Shown piece after piece: positions 47,625 to 56,488 of a stretch of DNA of 64,000 nt (positions are counted from its first letter, which is position 1; each line of letters starts with the position of its first letter). This DNA comes from Aromatoleum toluclasticum ATCC 700605 (lineage in GTDB: Bacteria > Pseudomonadota > Gammaproteobacteria > Burkholderiales > Rhodocyclaceae). The DNA lies in contig NZ_KB899511.1 in the NCBI RefSeq assembly GCF_000378245.1, positions 32,913-96,912 on the forward strand, written 5' to 3'. Below the pieces are notes generated by a model. It was given only the letters and a program-made list of their open reading frames with translations, was not told the origin of the DNA and ran no database searches. Position numbers and translations under genes: made by a program.

Positions 47625-48551
47625 TTAGGCACCAACCCAGCCGGCAATCACCAGCAGGGCCAGCATCAGCAAACAGAGCACCAGTGCGCGCCAGATCAGG
47701 CCCACTGTGCTCTGCATGTAGTCGGCGTCGGCCTCTTCCCCGACGCCCATTTCCGGTCGTTCGACAATCTCGCCGGATTCATGGACTGGCATGCCGAGGC
47801 GCACACCGAGCGCACCCGCACCTGCCGCGATGAGTATACCGGACGCCCTGTCAGCCCAGAGCATCGCCTGCGTGCGCCAGCAGAAAACTGCGTCCTCGAA
47901 ATCGCCCACGATCGAGAACGACGCTGCGGTCAGGCGCGCGGGCAGCCAGTCGATCAGTTCGAAAGCCTTGCGGGCGAAGCGCCCGAACTGCCCGAACTCG
48001 GCATCGTTGCGCCCGCCCCACTCCTCCCCGAGGAAGCGCGCAAGACGGTACAGAAGGGCGCCGCTGGGTCCCGGCAGGACGATGAACCAGAAGATCACGC
48101 CGAACACGTTGCGGTGGGCGGCGACGAGCCCCTCCTCGATCGCCAGCCGCGCGACCTCGCAGGAGCTCGCGCCGACATACTGGCCGCCGCGCCATTCGCC
48201 CAGCAGCGAGCGCGCACGATCAAGTTCGCCCATGCGCAGTGCGAGATGGATGTCCGTGAAGAAATGGCTTTCCTGGCGGAAACCCATCGTCAGATAGAGC
48301 ACCGCGATGTTGAAGACCACCGCCAGCAGCGGATGGACGAGCCACAACAGGAAGAAGGCAAGAGCGCCGCCCGCGGCCACCGAGACGACGGGCAGCAGCC
48401 ACGCAACCACGCCATTGCGAGCCTGGCCGTCGTTGAAGCGTTCGACGAGGATGCCCGACAGGCGATGAAGCGGATCCAGAACGATTTGCCGCACCGGCAA
48501 CGGCCGTACCTGCTCGAGCAGCAGCGCAACAATCAGCGAAAGAAGCGTCAT
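47625..48551 (-). CDS. CobD/CbiB family membrane protein
   Basis: 308 aa with four to five hydrophobic segments. N-terminal LIVALLLEQVRPLP, with YVGASSCEVARLAIEEGLVA (the EGxxD-like signature altered) and ASFSIVGDFEDAVFCWR. Related to adenosylcobinamide-phosphate synthase, but betaproteobacterial members of this subgroup stand away from cobalamin genes, so a cobalamin role is not assured. Confidence 0.8.
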   Translation of the reverse strand: MTLLSLIVALLLEQVRPLPVRQIVLDPLHRLSGILVERFNDGQARNGVVAWLLPVVSVAAGGALAFFLLWLVHPLLAVVFNIAVLYLTMGFRQESHFFTDIHLALRMGELDRARSLLGEWRGGQYVGASSCEVARLAIEEGLVAAHRNVFGVIFWFIVLPGPSGALLYRLARFLGEEWGGRNDAEFGQFGRFARKAFELIDWLPARLTAASFSIVGDFEDAVFCWRTQAMLWADRASGILIAAGAGALGVRLGMPVHESGEIVERPEMGVGEEADADYMQSTVGLIWRALVLCLLMLALLVIAGWVGA

Positions 48552-48812
48552 TCGTAGTGCGATTGAGGAAAGGGGTCCGGGCCCGTGATATCTGGCCACG
48601 ATACCATAAAAGCGCGGCACGATTGTGCAATGCGGAAAGTGTGCCCGCGAAATCGGAACGACGCTCTGGACAACAGCGCAGGCACGATTGTTGCGGTTTT
48701 CCGAACAGTGCATGCCACCGGTGCCGGTTTATCGTCCCGGAGGAGCTCCCTAGACTGCTGTAAACGGGGCAAGCCAGGAACGGCCGCCCTCCCGACACGC
48801 AATGGAGCCCAC

Positions 48813-49598
48813 ATGAACACGATGCCCACCCTCTTCGTTTCCCACGGAGCGCCCACCTTCGCGCTGGAGCCGGGAGAAGCAGGACGCGAACTTGCAGCTC
48901 TTGCGCAGACAATTCCCACACCCCGCGCAATCCTCATCGCCTCGCCCCACTGGATGAGTCCGGCCCTGGGCCTGACGGCGAGCGCACGGCCGGAAACGAT
49001 CCACGATTTCGGTGGTTTCCCCGCGCCCCTGTACGACTTGCGCTACCCGGCGCCCGGCGATCCGGCGCTCGCCGCCCGCGCGGTCGGCCTTCTCGCCGCC
49101 GCGGGCGTGGATGCGCAGCCGGACCCGCGTCGCGGGCTGGATCATGGCGCCTGGGTGCCGCTGCTGCACATGTACCCCGATGCCGCCGTGCCGGTCGTGC
49201 AGATCTCGATGCCGGGACGCCGCCCTGCGAGCTGGTTCCACGCCATCGGCCGGGCGCTTTCCCCGCTGCGCGACGAAGGCATCCTCATCGTCGGATCGGG
49301 CAGCCTGACGCACAACCTGTACGAGTTCACGGGCACTGCGGCCGGGACGACGGCTTACGTCGGCGCCTTCGCACAATGGATCGCCGATACGCTGGCCGCC
49401 GGCGACGTCGACGCCCTGCTCGACTACCGGCGGCTCGCGCCGCACGCCGAGCGCGCCCACCCGACGGACGAACACCTGATGCCGCTGATGTTTGCCCACG
49501 GTGCCGCCGGTACGGACGCACAGGCACGGCGCCTCGCGGCTGCCGACGTGCGCTACGGCATGCTGGCGATGGACGCCTACGTCTTTGGCGAGGCCTGA
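48813..49598 (+). CDS. DODA-type extradiol dioxygenase
   Basis: 261 aa, LigB superfamily. Metal ligands in VSHGAP, ASPHWMS and LDHGAWVPL, and GSGSLTHNL towards the C-terminus. Ring-cleaving dioxygenase-like enzyme; the substrate in bacteria is usually unknown. RBS GGAG before the ATG. Confidence 0.9.
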   Translation: MNTMPTLFVSHGAPTFALEPGEAGRELAALAQTIPTPRAILIASPHWMSPALGLTASARPETIHDFGGFPAPLYDLRYPAPGDPALAARAVGLLAAAGVDAQPDPRRGLDHGAWVPLLHMYPDAAVPVVQISMPGRRPASWFHAIGRALSPLRDEGILIVGSGSLTHNLYEFTGTAAGTTAYVGAFAQWIADTLAAGDVDALLDYRRLAPHAERAHPTDEHLMPLMFAHGAAGTDAQARRLAAADVRYGMLAMDAYVFGEA

Positions 49599-49727
49599 CT
49601 CCGCCGCGCGGCCAGGGCAGCCGGCGGCCGAGCGCGCAAAAGTGCGCAGAGCCGTCGACCAGACCGATGCACGCAAGCATCTTCCGCGTTAATATAAGCA
49701 TTTGCTTTTATTTACGAGGAGAGGGTG

Positions 49728-50303
49728 ATGACGATCGCACGCCTGGCCCTGGCTGCCGCAATTGCGGGTGCAGCCCTGCCGGCTTTAGCACAGGAATTTG
49801 CCCTGATGACCGAAGCACGCGCAGCGGCGACAAGCCTGCCGCCGCGGCTCGTCACCGCGCTCAACGAGGAGATTGCCAAGAGCGGCCCCGAGGGCGCGAT
49901 TCCCGTGTGTCGCGACATGGCGCCGAAGATGGCCAAGGAAATCGTCGCGAGCACCGGCTGGCAGTTGAAGCGCGTGACGCTGAAGGCGCGCAATCCCCAG
50001 CGCGCGACCCCGGACGCATGGGAGCGGGCGACGCTGGAGGAATTCGATCGCCGCGCGGCGGCAGGCGAGAACCCGGCGAGACTTGAAAAGGGCGAGATGG
50101 TCGAACAGGCCGACGGCACGCGCGCGTTCCGCTACGCGAAGGCCCTGCCGACGCAGCCGCTGTGCCTGAACTGTCACGGCCCCGAGGACAAGCTCACGGC
50201 AGCGGTGAAGGCGCGCCTGGCCGAACATTATCCGCAGGACCGTGCGACGGGCTACAGTGAAGGCCAGGTCCGCGGGGCCATTGTCGCGACGAAACCGCTG
50301 TAA
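49728..50303 (+). CDS. DUF3365 (Tll0287-like) periplasmic c-type heme protein
   Basis: 191 aa: signal peptide ending LPALA, Tll0287-like heme domain (about 30-185) with one c-type heme site CLNCHG near the C-terminus. May sense or carry electrons in the periplasm. Strong RBS GAGGAGAGG, so the ATG at 49728 is preferred over the adjacent GTG. Followed by trxC and dtd. Confidence 0.87.
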   Translation: MTIARLALAAAIAGAALPALAQEFALMTEARAAATSLPPRLVTALNEEIAKSGPEGAIPVCRDMAPKMAKEIVASTGWQLKRVTLKARNPQRATPDAWERATLEEFDRRAAAGENPARLEKGEMVEQADGTRAFRYAKALPTQPLCLNCHGPEDKLTAAVKARLAEHYPQDRATGYSEGQVRGAIVATKPL

Positions 50304-50352
50304 GCACATGTTATGGATCCGGCGGACGCCCCCGCCGGCAATGGAGTTGATG

Positions 50353-50793
50353 ATGCCGGTCGATACCCTGACCCTGCCCTGTCCGCACTGCGATGCGCTG
50401 AACCGGGTTCCGGCGGCGCGCATGGACGACGAGCCGAACTGCGGCAAGTGCCACGCACCGCTGTTCGCGCACAAGCCGCTGACGCTCACGGCGACGAATT
50501 TCGCGCTCCATGTCGAGCGCAGCGACCTGCCGCTGCTGGTGGATTTCTGGGCGCCGTGGTGCGGCCCCTGCCGCATGATGGCCCCGGCCTTCGAGGAAGC
50601 CGCACGCACGCTCGAACCGCAGATGCGCCTCGCCAAGGTGAATACCGAGGAAGAGCAGGAGCTTGCGGCGCGTTTCGCGATCCGCAGCATCCCGACGATG
50701 ATCCTGTTCCGCAACGGACAGGAAGTGGCGCGGCAGTCGGGCGCGATGAATGCAGGCGCGATCGCGCACTGGGCGCGCAGCCATGAGCTCTGA
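50353..50793 (+). CDS. trxC: Thioredoxin 2 (TrxC)
   Basis: 146 aa: N-terminal zinc-binding pair CPHC and CGKCHAPLF, then the thioredoxin fold with active-site WCGPC. Cytosolic, induced by oxidative stress in E. coli. Start at 50353 gives a 6-base gap from GGAG; ATGs at 50341 and 50350 are in frame too. Confidence 0.95.
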   Translation: MPVDTLTLPCPHCDALNRVPAARMDDEPNCGKCHAPLFAHKPLTLTATNFALHVERSDLPLLVDFWAPWCGPCRMMAPAFEEAARTLEPQMRLAKVNTEEEQELAARFAIRSIPTMILFRNGQEVARQSGAMNAGAIAHWARSHEL

Positions 50794-50862
50794 CCGCGCG
50801 GCGGGGCAATCGGGGTTGCGCGGCGGGCGCCGGAGCCCGCGACACGCCGGGGAGTGGATCTG

Positions 50863-51312
50863 ATGTTGGCAGTGGTGCAGCGCGTTTCGGAAGCGCGCGT
50901 GGTGGTGGACGGCAGGATTACCGGCGCGATCGGCGATGGCCTGCTGGTGCTGGTGTGCGCCGAGCGCGGCGATCGTCGCGCGGAAGCGGACAAGCTGCTG
51001 GGCAAGATCCTGAAGCTGAGGATCTTTTCCGACGAGGCCGGCAAGATGAACCGCTCCGTGCAGGACGTGCAGGGCGGACTGCTGATCGTCAGCCAGTTCA
51101 CGCTCGCGGCCGACACCACGGGCGGGAACCGGCCGAGCTTCACGAACGCTGCGGCGCCGGACGAAGGGCGCGCGCTGTACGAGCATTTCGTCGCCGAGGC
51201 GCGCAAGGCTCACGAGCAGGTCGGAACCGGCGAGTTCGCGGCGGAGATGCAGGTGCACCTCGTCAATGACGGACCGGTCACCATCCCGATGCGCATCGCC
51301 CCGGCAAGCTGA
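50863..51312 (+). CDS. dtd: D-aminoacyl-tRNA deacylase
   Basis: 149 aa. Removes D-amino acids and glycine mischarged on tRNA. Contains [17 protein letters not shown] and the C-terminal NDGPVTIPM with the Gly-cis-Pro pair. GGGGAG precedes the ATG at 50863; the GTG at 50854 overlaps it. Confidence 0.96.
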   Translation: MLAVVQRVSEARVVVDGRITGAIGDGLLVLVCAERGDRRAEADKLLGKILKLRIFSDEAGKMNRSVQDVQGGLLIVSQFTLAADTTGGNRPSFTNAAAPDEGRALYEHFVAEARKAHEQVGTGEFAAEMQVHLVNDGPVTIPMRIAPAS

Positions 51313-51395
51313 AGGTTTCTCCCGCACGCCCGGCCTTATAAACCGGAAACGCAGCCCCTTACGTTCTCACCGTGTCATACCAACAGGAAGCACTC

Positions 51396-51710
51396 ATGAC
51401 CGCCCGCCCGATTGCCCTCCCCGCACTCCTCACCGCCGCACTGCTCGCGGGCTGTGCGCAGACGCCGCCCTCGGCGCGCCCCGTCGCGTACGCCTGCGAT
51501 GCGGGCAAGGGCTTTTCGGTGGCCTACCAGCCATCGGGCGACGCGACGATCGACATTGCCGGCATGCGCTTCGGACTGATGAAGGAGGCCGCCGATGGCG
51601 GCAGCGAACGCTACGGATGCGGGGCGCTGACGCTGTGGCGCACGGGCAACACGGCACGCGTGGATATGCAGGGCGCCGGCATGTACGAAAACTGTCGCGC
51701 GCACGAATGA
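51396..51710 (+). CDS. MliC family lysozyme inhibitor lipoprotein
   Basis: 104 aa lipoprotein (lipobox LLAGC, Cys about 20). The mature part has YACDAGKGFSVAY, the YGCGALTLWRTGN loop and a final MYENC, matching the MliC beta-barrel pattern (two Cys near the ends of the domain). It would inhibit C-type lysozymes at the outer membrane. Start ATG at 51396. Confidence 0.75.
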   Translation: MTARPIALPALLTAALLAGCAQTPPSARPVAYACDAGKGFSVAYQPSGDATIDIAGMRFGLMKEAADGGSERYGCGALTLWRTGNTARVDMQGAGMYENCRAHE

Positions 51711-51764
51711 ACATGGCCATTGGAACGCGTTAATATTGAAAATCCACCGGCGGAGACCTGGATC

Positions 51765-52418
51765 ATGTTCTACGGCATCACCGACCTGACGACCTTCGTT
51801 CTCGGCACGATCTTCATCGTGCTGCTACCGGGGCCGAACTCGCTGTATGTGATGTCGGTCGCCTCCCGTCTGGGCGTTGCGGCGGGCTATCGCGGCGCCT
51901 GCGGCATCTTCCTTGGCGACACCGTGCTGATGGTGCTCTCCGCGACGGGTGTCGCGTCCCTGTTGCAGACGACGCCCGCGCTGTTCCTGGTACTCAAGTA
52001 CGCCGGCGCAGCCTATCTCGCGTGGGTGGGGCTCGCGCTGCTGCGATCGGCAATCGCCGGCTGGCGTGACAAGGCGGCGGGCACGGCGGCACCGGTGCAG
52101 GAGCCCGCCGATGCGACGCGGCCCTTCCGCACCGCCCTGGTGATCAGCCTGATGAACCCGAAGGCGATCCTGTTCTTCGTGTCCTTTTTCATCCAGTTCG
52201 TCGATCCCGGCTATGCCTACCCGGTGCTGTCGTTCGCGATCCTGGGCACGATCGTGCAAGTGTGCAGCGCGATCTACCTGTCGGCCCTGATCTTCGGCGG
52301 TGCGCACCTCGCGGCGCAATTCCGCCGCCGTCGGCGCCTGTCCGCGGCAGCGACCGGCGGGGTCGGCGGGCTGTTCATCGGCTTCGGCGCAAAACTGGCG
52401 AACGCGACCCTGGGGTGA
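51765..52418 (+). CDS. LysE family amino acid exporter (LeuE-like)
   Basis: 217 aa, six hydrophobic segments, LPGPNSLYVMSVASRLG near the N-terminus and ALVISLMNPKAILFFVSFF in the middle, both typical of LysE/RhtB exporters; closest to LeuE (leucine efflux). Start ATG at 51765, with GGAG about 9 bases upstream. Confidence 0.9.
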   Translation: MFYGITDLTTFVLGTIFIVLLPGPNSLYVMSVASRLGVAAGYRGACGIFLGDTVLMVLSATGVASLLQTTPALFLVLKYAGAAYLAWVGLALLRSAIAGWRDKAAGTAAPVQEPADATRPFRTALVISLMNPKAILFFVSFFIQFVDPGYAYPVLSFAILGTIVQVCSAIYLSALIFGGAHLAAQFRRRRRLSAAATGGVGGLFIGFGAKLANATLG

Positions 52419-52483
52419 TTTCCCTCGCGGCGTAGCGCGAGAGGCCGGCTCGCCCGCTGTGGCGGCCGGCCACCTTGCGTGGT

Positions 52484-53974
52484 TTATCCGTTCTGCGGCG
52501 CTTCGGTCTTGCGCGGACGGCGGCTACGCGGTGCGCTCTTGCGGGCGGCGGGCTTGGCCTGTGCCTCTTCCGCGCCGGGAACCGTCGCAGGCGCAGCCGC
52601 AGGCTCGGGAACCGGGGCCGCCGGAACGGGCGCTGCGGCATCCGCGTTGGCCGGTCCGGACTTGGCGGGTTCAGCCTGCGCGGATTCGGCCTTCGCTGTC
52701 GAAGTCTTGCCGCGGCGCGGCCGACGCGCCCCCGCCTTGACGGGCTCCGCCGGCGGCACGGCAGCCTGCTCCCCTGCGGCCTCGGCCGCTGTAGCGGCGG
52801 GAGCCGGCTGTGCGGCCTTCACCCGCCTGGACGCTCTGGTTTCACGCTGGGGCTGAGGCTGGAGATCGGGCTGGCGTTGGGCGGGCTCGGCTTCGGCTGC
52901 CTTCGGCGCTTCGGTCCTGCCCCCTTCCGTCCTGCCGCCTTCCGCCACGGCTTCTGCCTTCTTCGCCGCAGACTTGCGTCCGCCCCGCTTGCGGCGGGAT
53001 TCGTGCCGGCCGGACGGCTCTTCGCCCGCCGGACGTTCCGCCACCGTCGCGGACGCCGCTTCGCCATGCGCAGCTTCGCCCGCGGCCGGCACGGCCTCGA
53101 CCGCAGCACCGTGCTCCGCAGCTGCCTCGCCGACCGATTCGGCCGCTGCCGCCCGGTTGCTGCGGTAGACATAGGCGCCCGATTTCTCGTCGCGGCCGAA
53201 CTCGAGCAGACCGCGCGCCTGGGCTTCCTCGAGCAGGTTGCCGAAGGCGCGGAAGCCGTAGTACGACTCGTTGAAGTCGGGCTTGCGGCGCTTGATGGCC
53301 TCCTTGAGCATCGATGCCCAGATGCGCACGCCGCTGTCGCCGCGCTCGGCCACCAGCGCGTCGAAGGTCTCGACGGCGATGTTGATGGCCTTGAGCTTGC
53401 GCGCCTCGACCTCGTCCTTGCGGTGCTTTTCCTCCTCGGGCGTGCGCTTGGTCGAGGGCTGGGCTTCGCGCGTTTCGCGCTTGGCCACGCGCTGGCTCTC
53501 GCGCACGAGGTCGTCGTAGAAGATGAACTCGTCGCAGTTGGCGATCAGCAGGTCCGAGGTGGATTGCTTCACGCCGACGCCGATGACCTGCTTGGCGTTC
53601 TCGCGCAGTTTGGACACCAGCGGGGAGAAGTCGGAGTCGCCGCTGATGATGACGAAGGTGTCGACGTGGGATTTCGTGTAGCACAGGTCGAGCGCATCGA
53701 CGACGAGGCGGATGTCGGCGGAGTTCTTGCCCGACTGGCGCACGTGCGGAATCTCGATCAGCTCGAAGTTGGCCTCGTGCATCACGGCCTTGAAGCCCTT
53801 GTAGCGCTCCCAGTCGCAATAGGCCTTCTTCACGACGATGCTGCCCTTGAGCAGCAGGCGTTCGAGCACCGGCTTGATGTCGAATTTCTCGTATTTCGCG
53901 TCGCGCACGCCGAGCGCGACGTTTTCGAAATCGCAGAACACCGCCATGCTGACGTTGTCATGGGCTGAAGCCAT
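52484..53974 (-). CDS. NYN (PIN-like) RNase domain with OST-HTH/LOTUS domain and low-complexity tail
   Basis: 496 aa. NYN domain (about 8-165) with acidic residues in FCDFENVALG, SADIRLVVDALDL and ISGDSDFSPLV. Then a LOTUS/OST-HTH domain (about 200-285: SGVRIWASMLKEAIKRRKPDF, FGNLLEEAQARGLLEF). The last 200 residues are Ala/Glu/Pro/Arg-rich and disordered. Predicted RNA-binding ribonuclease. Confidence 0.85.
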   Translation of the reverse strand: MASAHDNVSMAVFCDFENVALGVRDAKYEKFDIKPVLERLLLKGSIVVKKAYCDWERYKGFKAVMHEANFELIEIPHVRQSGKNSADIRLVVDALDLCYTKSHVDTFVIISGDSDFSPLVSKLRENAKQVIGVGVKQSTSDLLIANCDEFIFYDDLVRESQRVAKRETREAQPSTKRTPEEEKHRKDEVEARKLKAINIAVETFDALVAERGDSGVRIWASMLKEAIKRRKPDFNESYYGFRAFGNLLEEAQARGLLEFGRDEKSGAYVYRSNRAAAAESVGEAAAEHGAAVEAVPAAGEAAHGEAASATVAERPAGEEPSGRHESRRKRGGRKSAAKKAEAVAEGGRTEGGRTEAPKAAEAEPAQRQPDLQPQPQRETRASRRVKAAQPAPAATAAEAAGEQAAVPPAEPVKAGARRPRRGKTSTAKAESAQAEPAKSGPANADAAAPVPAAPVPEPAAAPATVPGAEEAQAKPAARKSAPRSRRPRKTEAPQNG

Positions 53975-54058
53975 AAGGTTCTCCGGTGGGGTATCGGGTG
54001 CGGTCGCGGGGACTGCACAAGGCGCACATGATAGCCATTCCTGCAGCGGGGATGCGCG

Positions 54059-54289
54059 TCACATGCCGCGGCCCGCGCTGCCTTTGCCGCCATCCTCGCA
54101 CACCAGCCGCCATGCGAACCACATCCCGAGCATCGCGTTCGCGAGGGCAAGGCCGGCGACCAGGGCAAGCCCGAGGGGGTTGAGCGGATAGCTGCGCAGG
54201 ATCCACGCGAACGCCGACGACAGGATGTTGAGCGCGATCATCACCCAGAACGCCGGATTGCGCGGCTGGAACAGGCGCGAGAGCTTCAT
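54059..54289 (-). CDS. Small hypothetical membrane protein
   Basis: 76 aa, two hydrophobic segments (FWVMIALNILSSAFAWIL; LGLALVAGLALANAMLGMWFAWRL). Start ATG at 54289 after GAGG. No family recognised. Ten bases downstream of the hydroxyacid dehydrogenase, so probably co-transcribed. Confidence 0.6.
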   Translation of the reverse strand: MKLSRLFQPRNPAFWVMIALNILSSAFAWILRSYPLNPLGLALVAGLALANAMLGMWFAWRLVCEDGGKGSAGRGM

Positions 54290-54299
54290 GGCCGCCTCT

Positions 54300-55268
54300 T
54301 CATACCACGCGATCGGGCGGCGTGCGGCCGGCGAAGAAGGCATCGACGTTGTCGAGCACGCGCATGCCCATGCCGACGCGCGTTTCGCGCGTGGCGCTGC
54401 CGAGGTGCGGCAAGAGGACGACGTTTTCGAGTGCGAGCAAGCCCTCGCTGACCTTCGGCTCGGCTTCGAACACGTCCAGCCCCGCGCCGGCGATGGTGCG
54501 GTTGCGCAGCGCGTCGACCAATGCGGCCTCGTCGACGACTTCGCCGCGCGCGGTGTTGATCAGGAAGGCGTCGGGTCCCATCAGGGCGAGGCGTTCGCGG
54601 TTGATCAGGTGGCGCGTCGCGGCGCCGCCCGGGCAATGCAGGGACACGAAATCGGCGTCGGCCAGCACCTCCTCGACCGAGTCGCACTGCCGTGCGTCGA
54701 GCCCGGCGAGCGTTTCCGCCGCCACACGGCTGCGGTTGAAGAACACGATCTTCATGCCGAAGCCGTGCTGCGCTCGCATCGCGACGGCACGCGCGATGCG
54801 GCCCATGCCGATGAGGCCGAGCGTCTTGCCGCTCATCCGCGTGCCGATCATGTGCGTCGGGCGCCAGCCGGTCCAGCTGCCGCTGCGCACTTCGCGTTCG
54901 CCCTCACCCGCACGCCGGGCAACCATCAGCATCAGCGTGATCGCGAGGTCGGCGGTACAGTCGGTGAGGACGTCGGGGGTGTTCGTGACCGTAATCCCCC
55001 GGGCCCTGGCGGCATCGATATCGATGTGGCTGTAGCCGACGCCATAGTTGGCAATGAGCTTCGCGCTCGGTGCCGTGCCGAGCACGTCGGCGTCGATGCG
55101 GTCGGACACGGTGGCGAGCAGCGCGTCGCACGAGGCCAGCGCCGTGCGCATCTCGTCGCGCGTAAAAGGGTGATCGTCGGCGTTGAGGCGGACGTCGAAG
55201 CGCTCGGCGAGCATGCGTTCGACTTCGGCGGGCCACCGGCGGGTGACGATGAGTCGGGGTCGGGTCAT
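54300..55268 (-). CDS. D-isomer 2-hydroxyacid dehydrogenase (glyoxylate/glycerate type)
   Basis: 322 aa. NAD-binding GLIGMGRIARAVAMRAQ, catalytic Arg in INTARGEVVDE, Glu in DVFEAEP and His in LPHLGSAT. Reduces glyoxylate or hydroxypyruvate. Start ATG at 55268 with AGGA upstream; an ATG at 55277 is also in frame. Confidence 0.92.
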   Translation of the reverse strand: MTRPRLIVTRRWPAEVERMLAERFDVRLNADDHPFTRDEMRTALASCDALLATVSDRIDADVLGTAPSAKLIANYGVGYSHIDIDAARARGITVTNTPDVLTDCTADLAITLMLMVARRAGEGEREVRSGSWTGWRPTHMIGTRMSGKTLGLIGMGRIARAVAMRAQHGFGMKIVFFNRSRVAAETLAGLDARQCDSVEEVLADADFVSLHCPGGAATRHLINRERLALMGPDAFLINTARGEVVDEAALVDALRNRTIAGAGLDVFEAEPKVSEGLLALENVVLLPHLGSATRETRVGMGMRVLDNVDAFFAGRTPPDRVV

Positions 55269-55553
55269 GTTCTTCATCCTGCTTGTTATTCGCGGTGATT
55301 TCGGTCCGGCTGCGGGCGCATAACGCAGATTGTGCGGACAACGGCGGCGACGGATGCGATTGCAGTACGCGCGCCACCGCCGCGGACGCACCCCGAACAA
55401 TACCCGCAGGTCGCACCGGAGGGGATCGGGCGCAACCCCAACGAGACGATCTATCGCCTTTGGCGGCGTGCGCGCGGGAAACCTTGGCTCCGTGCGTGCA
55501 CTCCAAGGGATGCGATCGACCACGGATCGCGGCAGCGCGCGGGAGTCCGCCAC

Positions 55554-56378
55554 GTGAGCATCCTGCCCCTGAGTTCGACGCTCGGCCTCTTCGGCACGAG
55601 CGCCCTTCGTCCCGTTTCGACGAATTTCGCCGCGACGGCGGCCAGCTTGTCGCTGTTCTCCGGGTCCTCGACGATCGTCGATCTGTCGAGTTTCGGTCAG
55701 CTCCTGTCCGCCGTCGCGAACTTCGAGAACCGCCTCGCGGTGCTGCGCCCCGGATCGTCGGACAGCGGAATCGGGCGGAATTTCGGCACGGACTTCGGCA
55801 GTCTCGCGGCCGAGGCGCAATTCTTCGTCGACAGCTTCAACAGCCTGCAAGGCAGCCTCGGCGAACTGAATCTCCTGTTCGGCACGGTCCCCGCCTCTTC
55901 GCCTGCCGCGCAGCTGTCGGCGGGCTTGCAGACCCGCACCGACGAAAGTTTCGACAATGGCGATTCGGCCCTCACGCAGTTGTCAGACCTCGGCATCGAA
56001 CTGCAGCGATCGTTGCTGCCCGGTGCCGGCGGCCGCCTGAGCATCGACATGGAGGCGCTGCGCACGGCCTTCGAGGCGGACCCCGAAGGCAGCTTCTCCC
56101 TGCTTGCGCGCGCGGCCGACGCATTCGCCACGACGGCGAGGGAATTTACCGCATCGAGCGACGGCGTGAGCTCGCTGCTCGCGGCGCAGCTCCAGTTCTC
56201 GTCCCTGCAGCTGACGCTCGGCCTGTTCGACGGCGGCAGCGATTCCTCGCAAAGCGGACTCCAGAACCTCACCGACCTCCTCACCCTGGCTTCGCTCGGC
56301 AATGGCGGACCGGACTCGCAGGCGCGCATCGTGGCCGCGCTCAACGAATTCTCGCTCGTTTCCTCGCTGCTGGGCTGA
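55554..56378 (+). CDS. Hypothetical protein with FliD_C-like region
   Basis: 274 aa from the GTG at 55554 (GGGAG 8 bases before). Ser/Leu-rich. The stretch FFVDSFNSLQGSLGELN and the later LSDLGIELQ, GGRLSIDMEALRTAFEADP follow the FliD C-terminal pattern (NALVSxL, LxxIGI, GxLxLDxxKLxxAL). No N-terminal FliD domain and no flagellar genes are nearby. Function not known. A longer frame to 55332 exists but lacks an RBS. Confidence 0.6.
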   Translation: MSILPLSSTLGLFGTSALRPVSTNFAATAASLSLFSGSSTIVDLSSFGQLLSAVANFENRLAVLRPGSSDSGIGRNFGTDFGSLAAEAQFFVDSFNSLQGSLGELNLLFGTVPASSPAAQLSAGLQTRTDESFDNGDSALTQLSDLGIELQRSLLPGAGGRLSIDMEALRTAFEADPEGSFSLLARAADAFATTAREFTASSDGVSSLLAAQLQFSSLQLTLGLFDGGSDSSQSGLQNLTDLLTLASLGNGGPDSQARIVAALNEFSLVSSLLG

Positions 56379-56488
56379 ACTGAACACCCCCTGCCACTCC
56401 CGGCGTTCTGGCGAAATCCGGGGTTTTCGGGCTATCCACAATGTCATAGACTAAGCGAATTGTTTCAATTGATTTCAAGAGCCGACCT

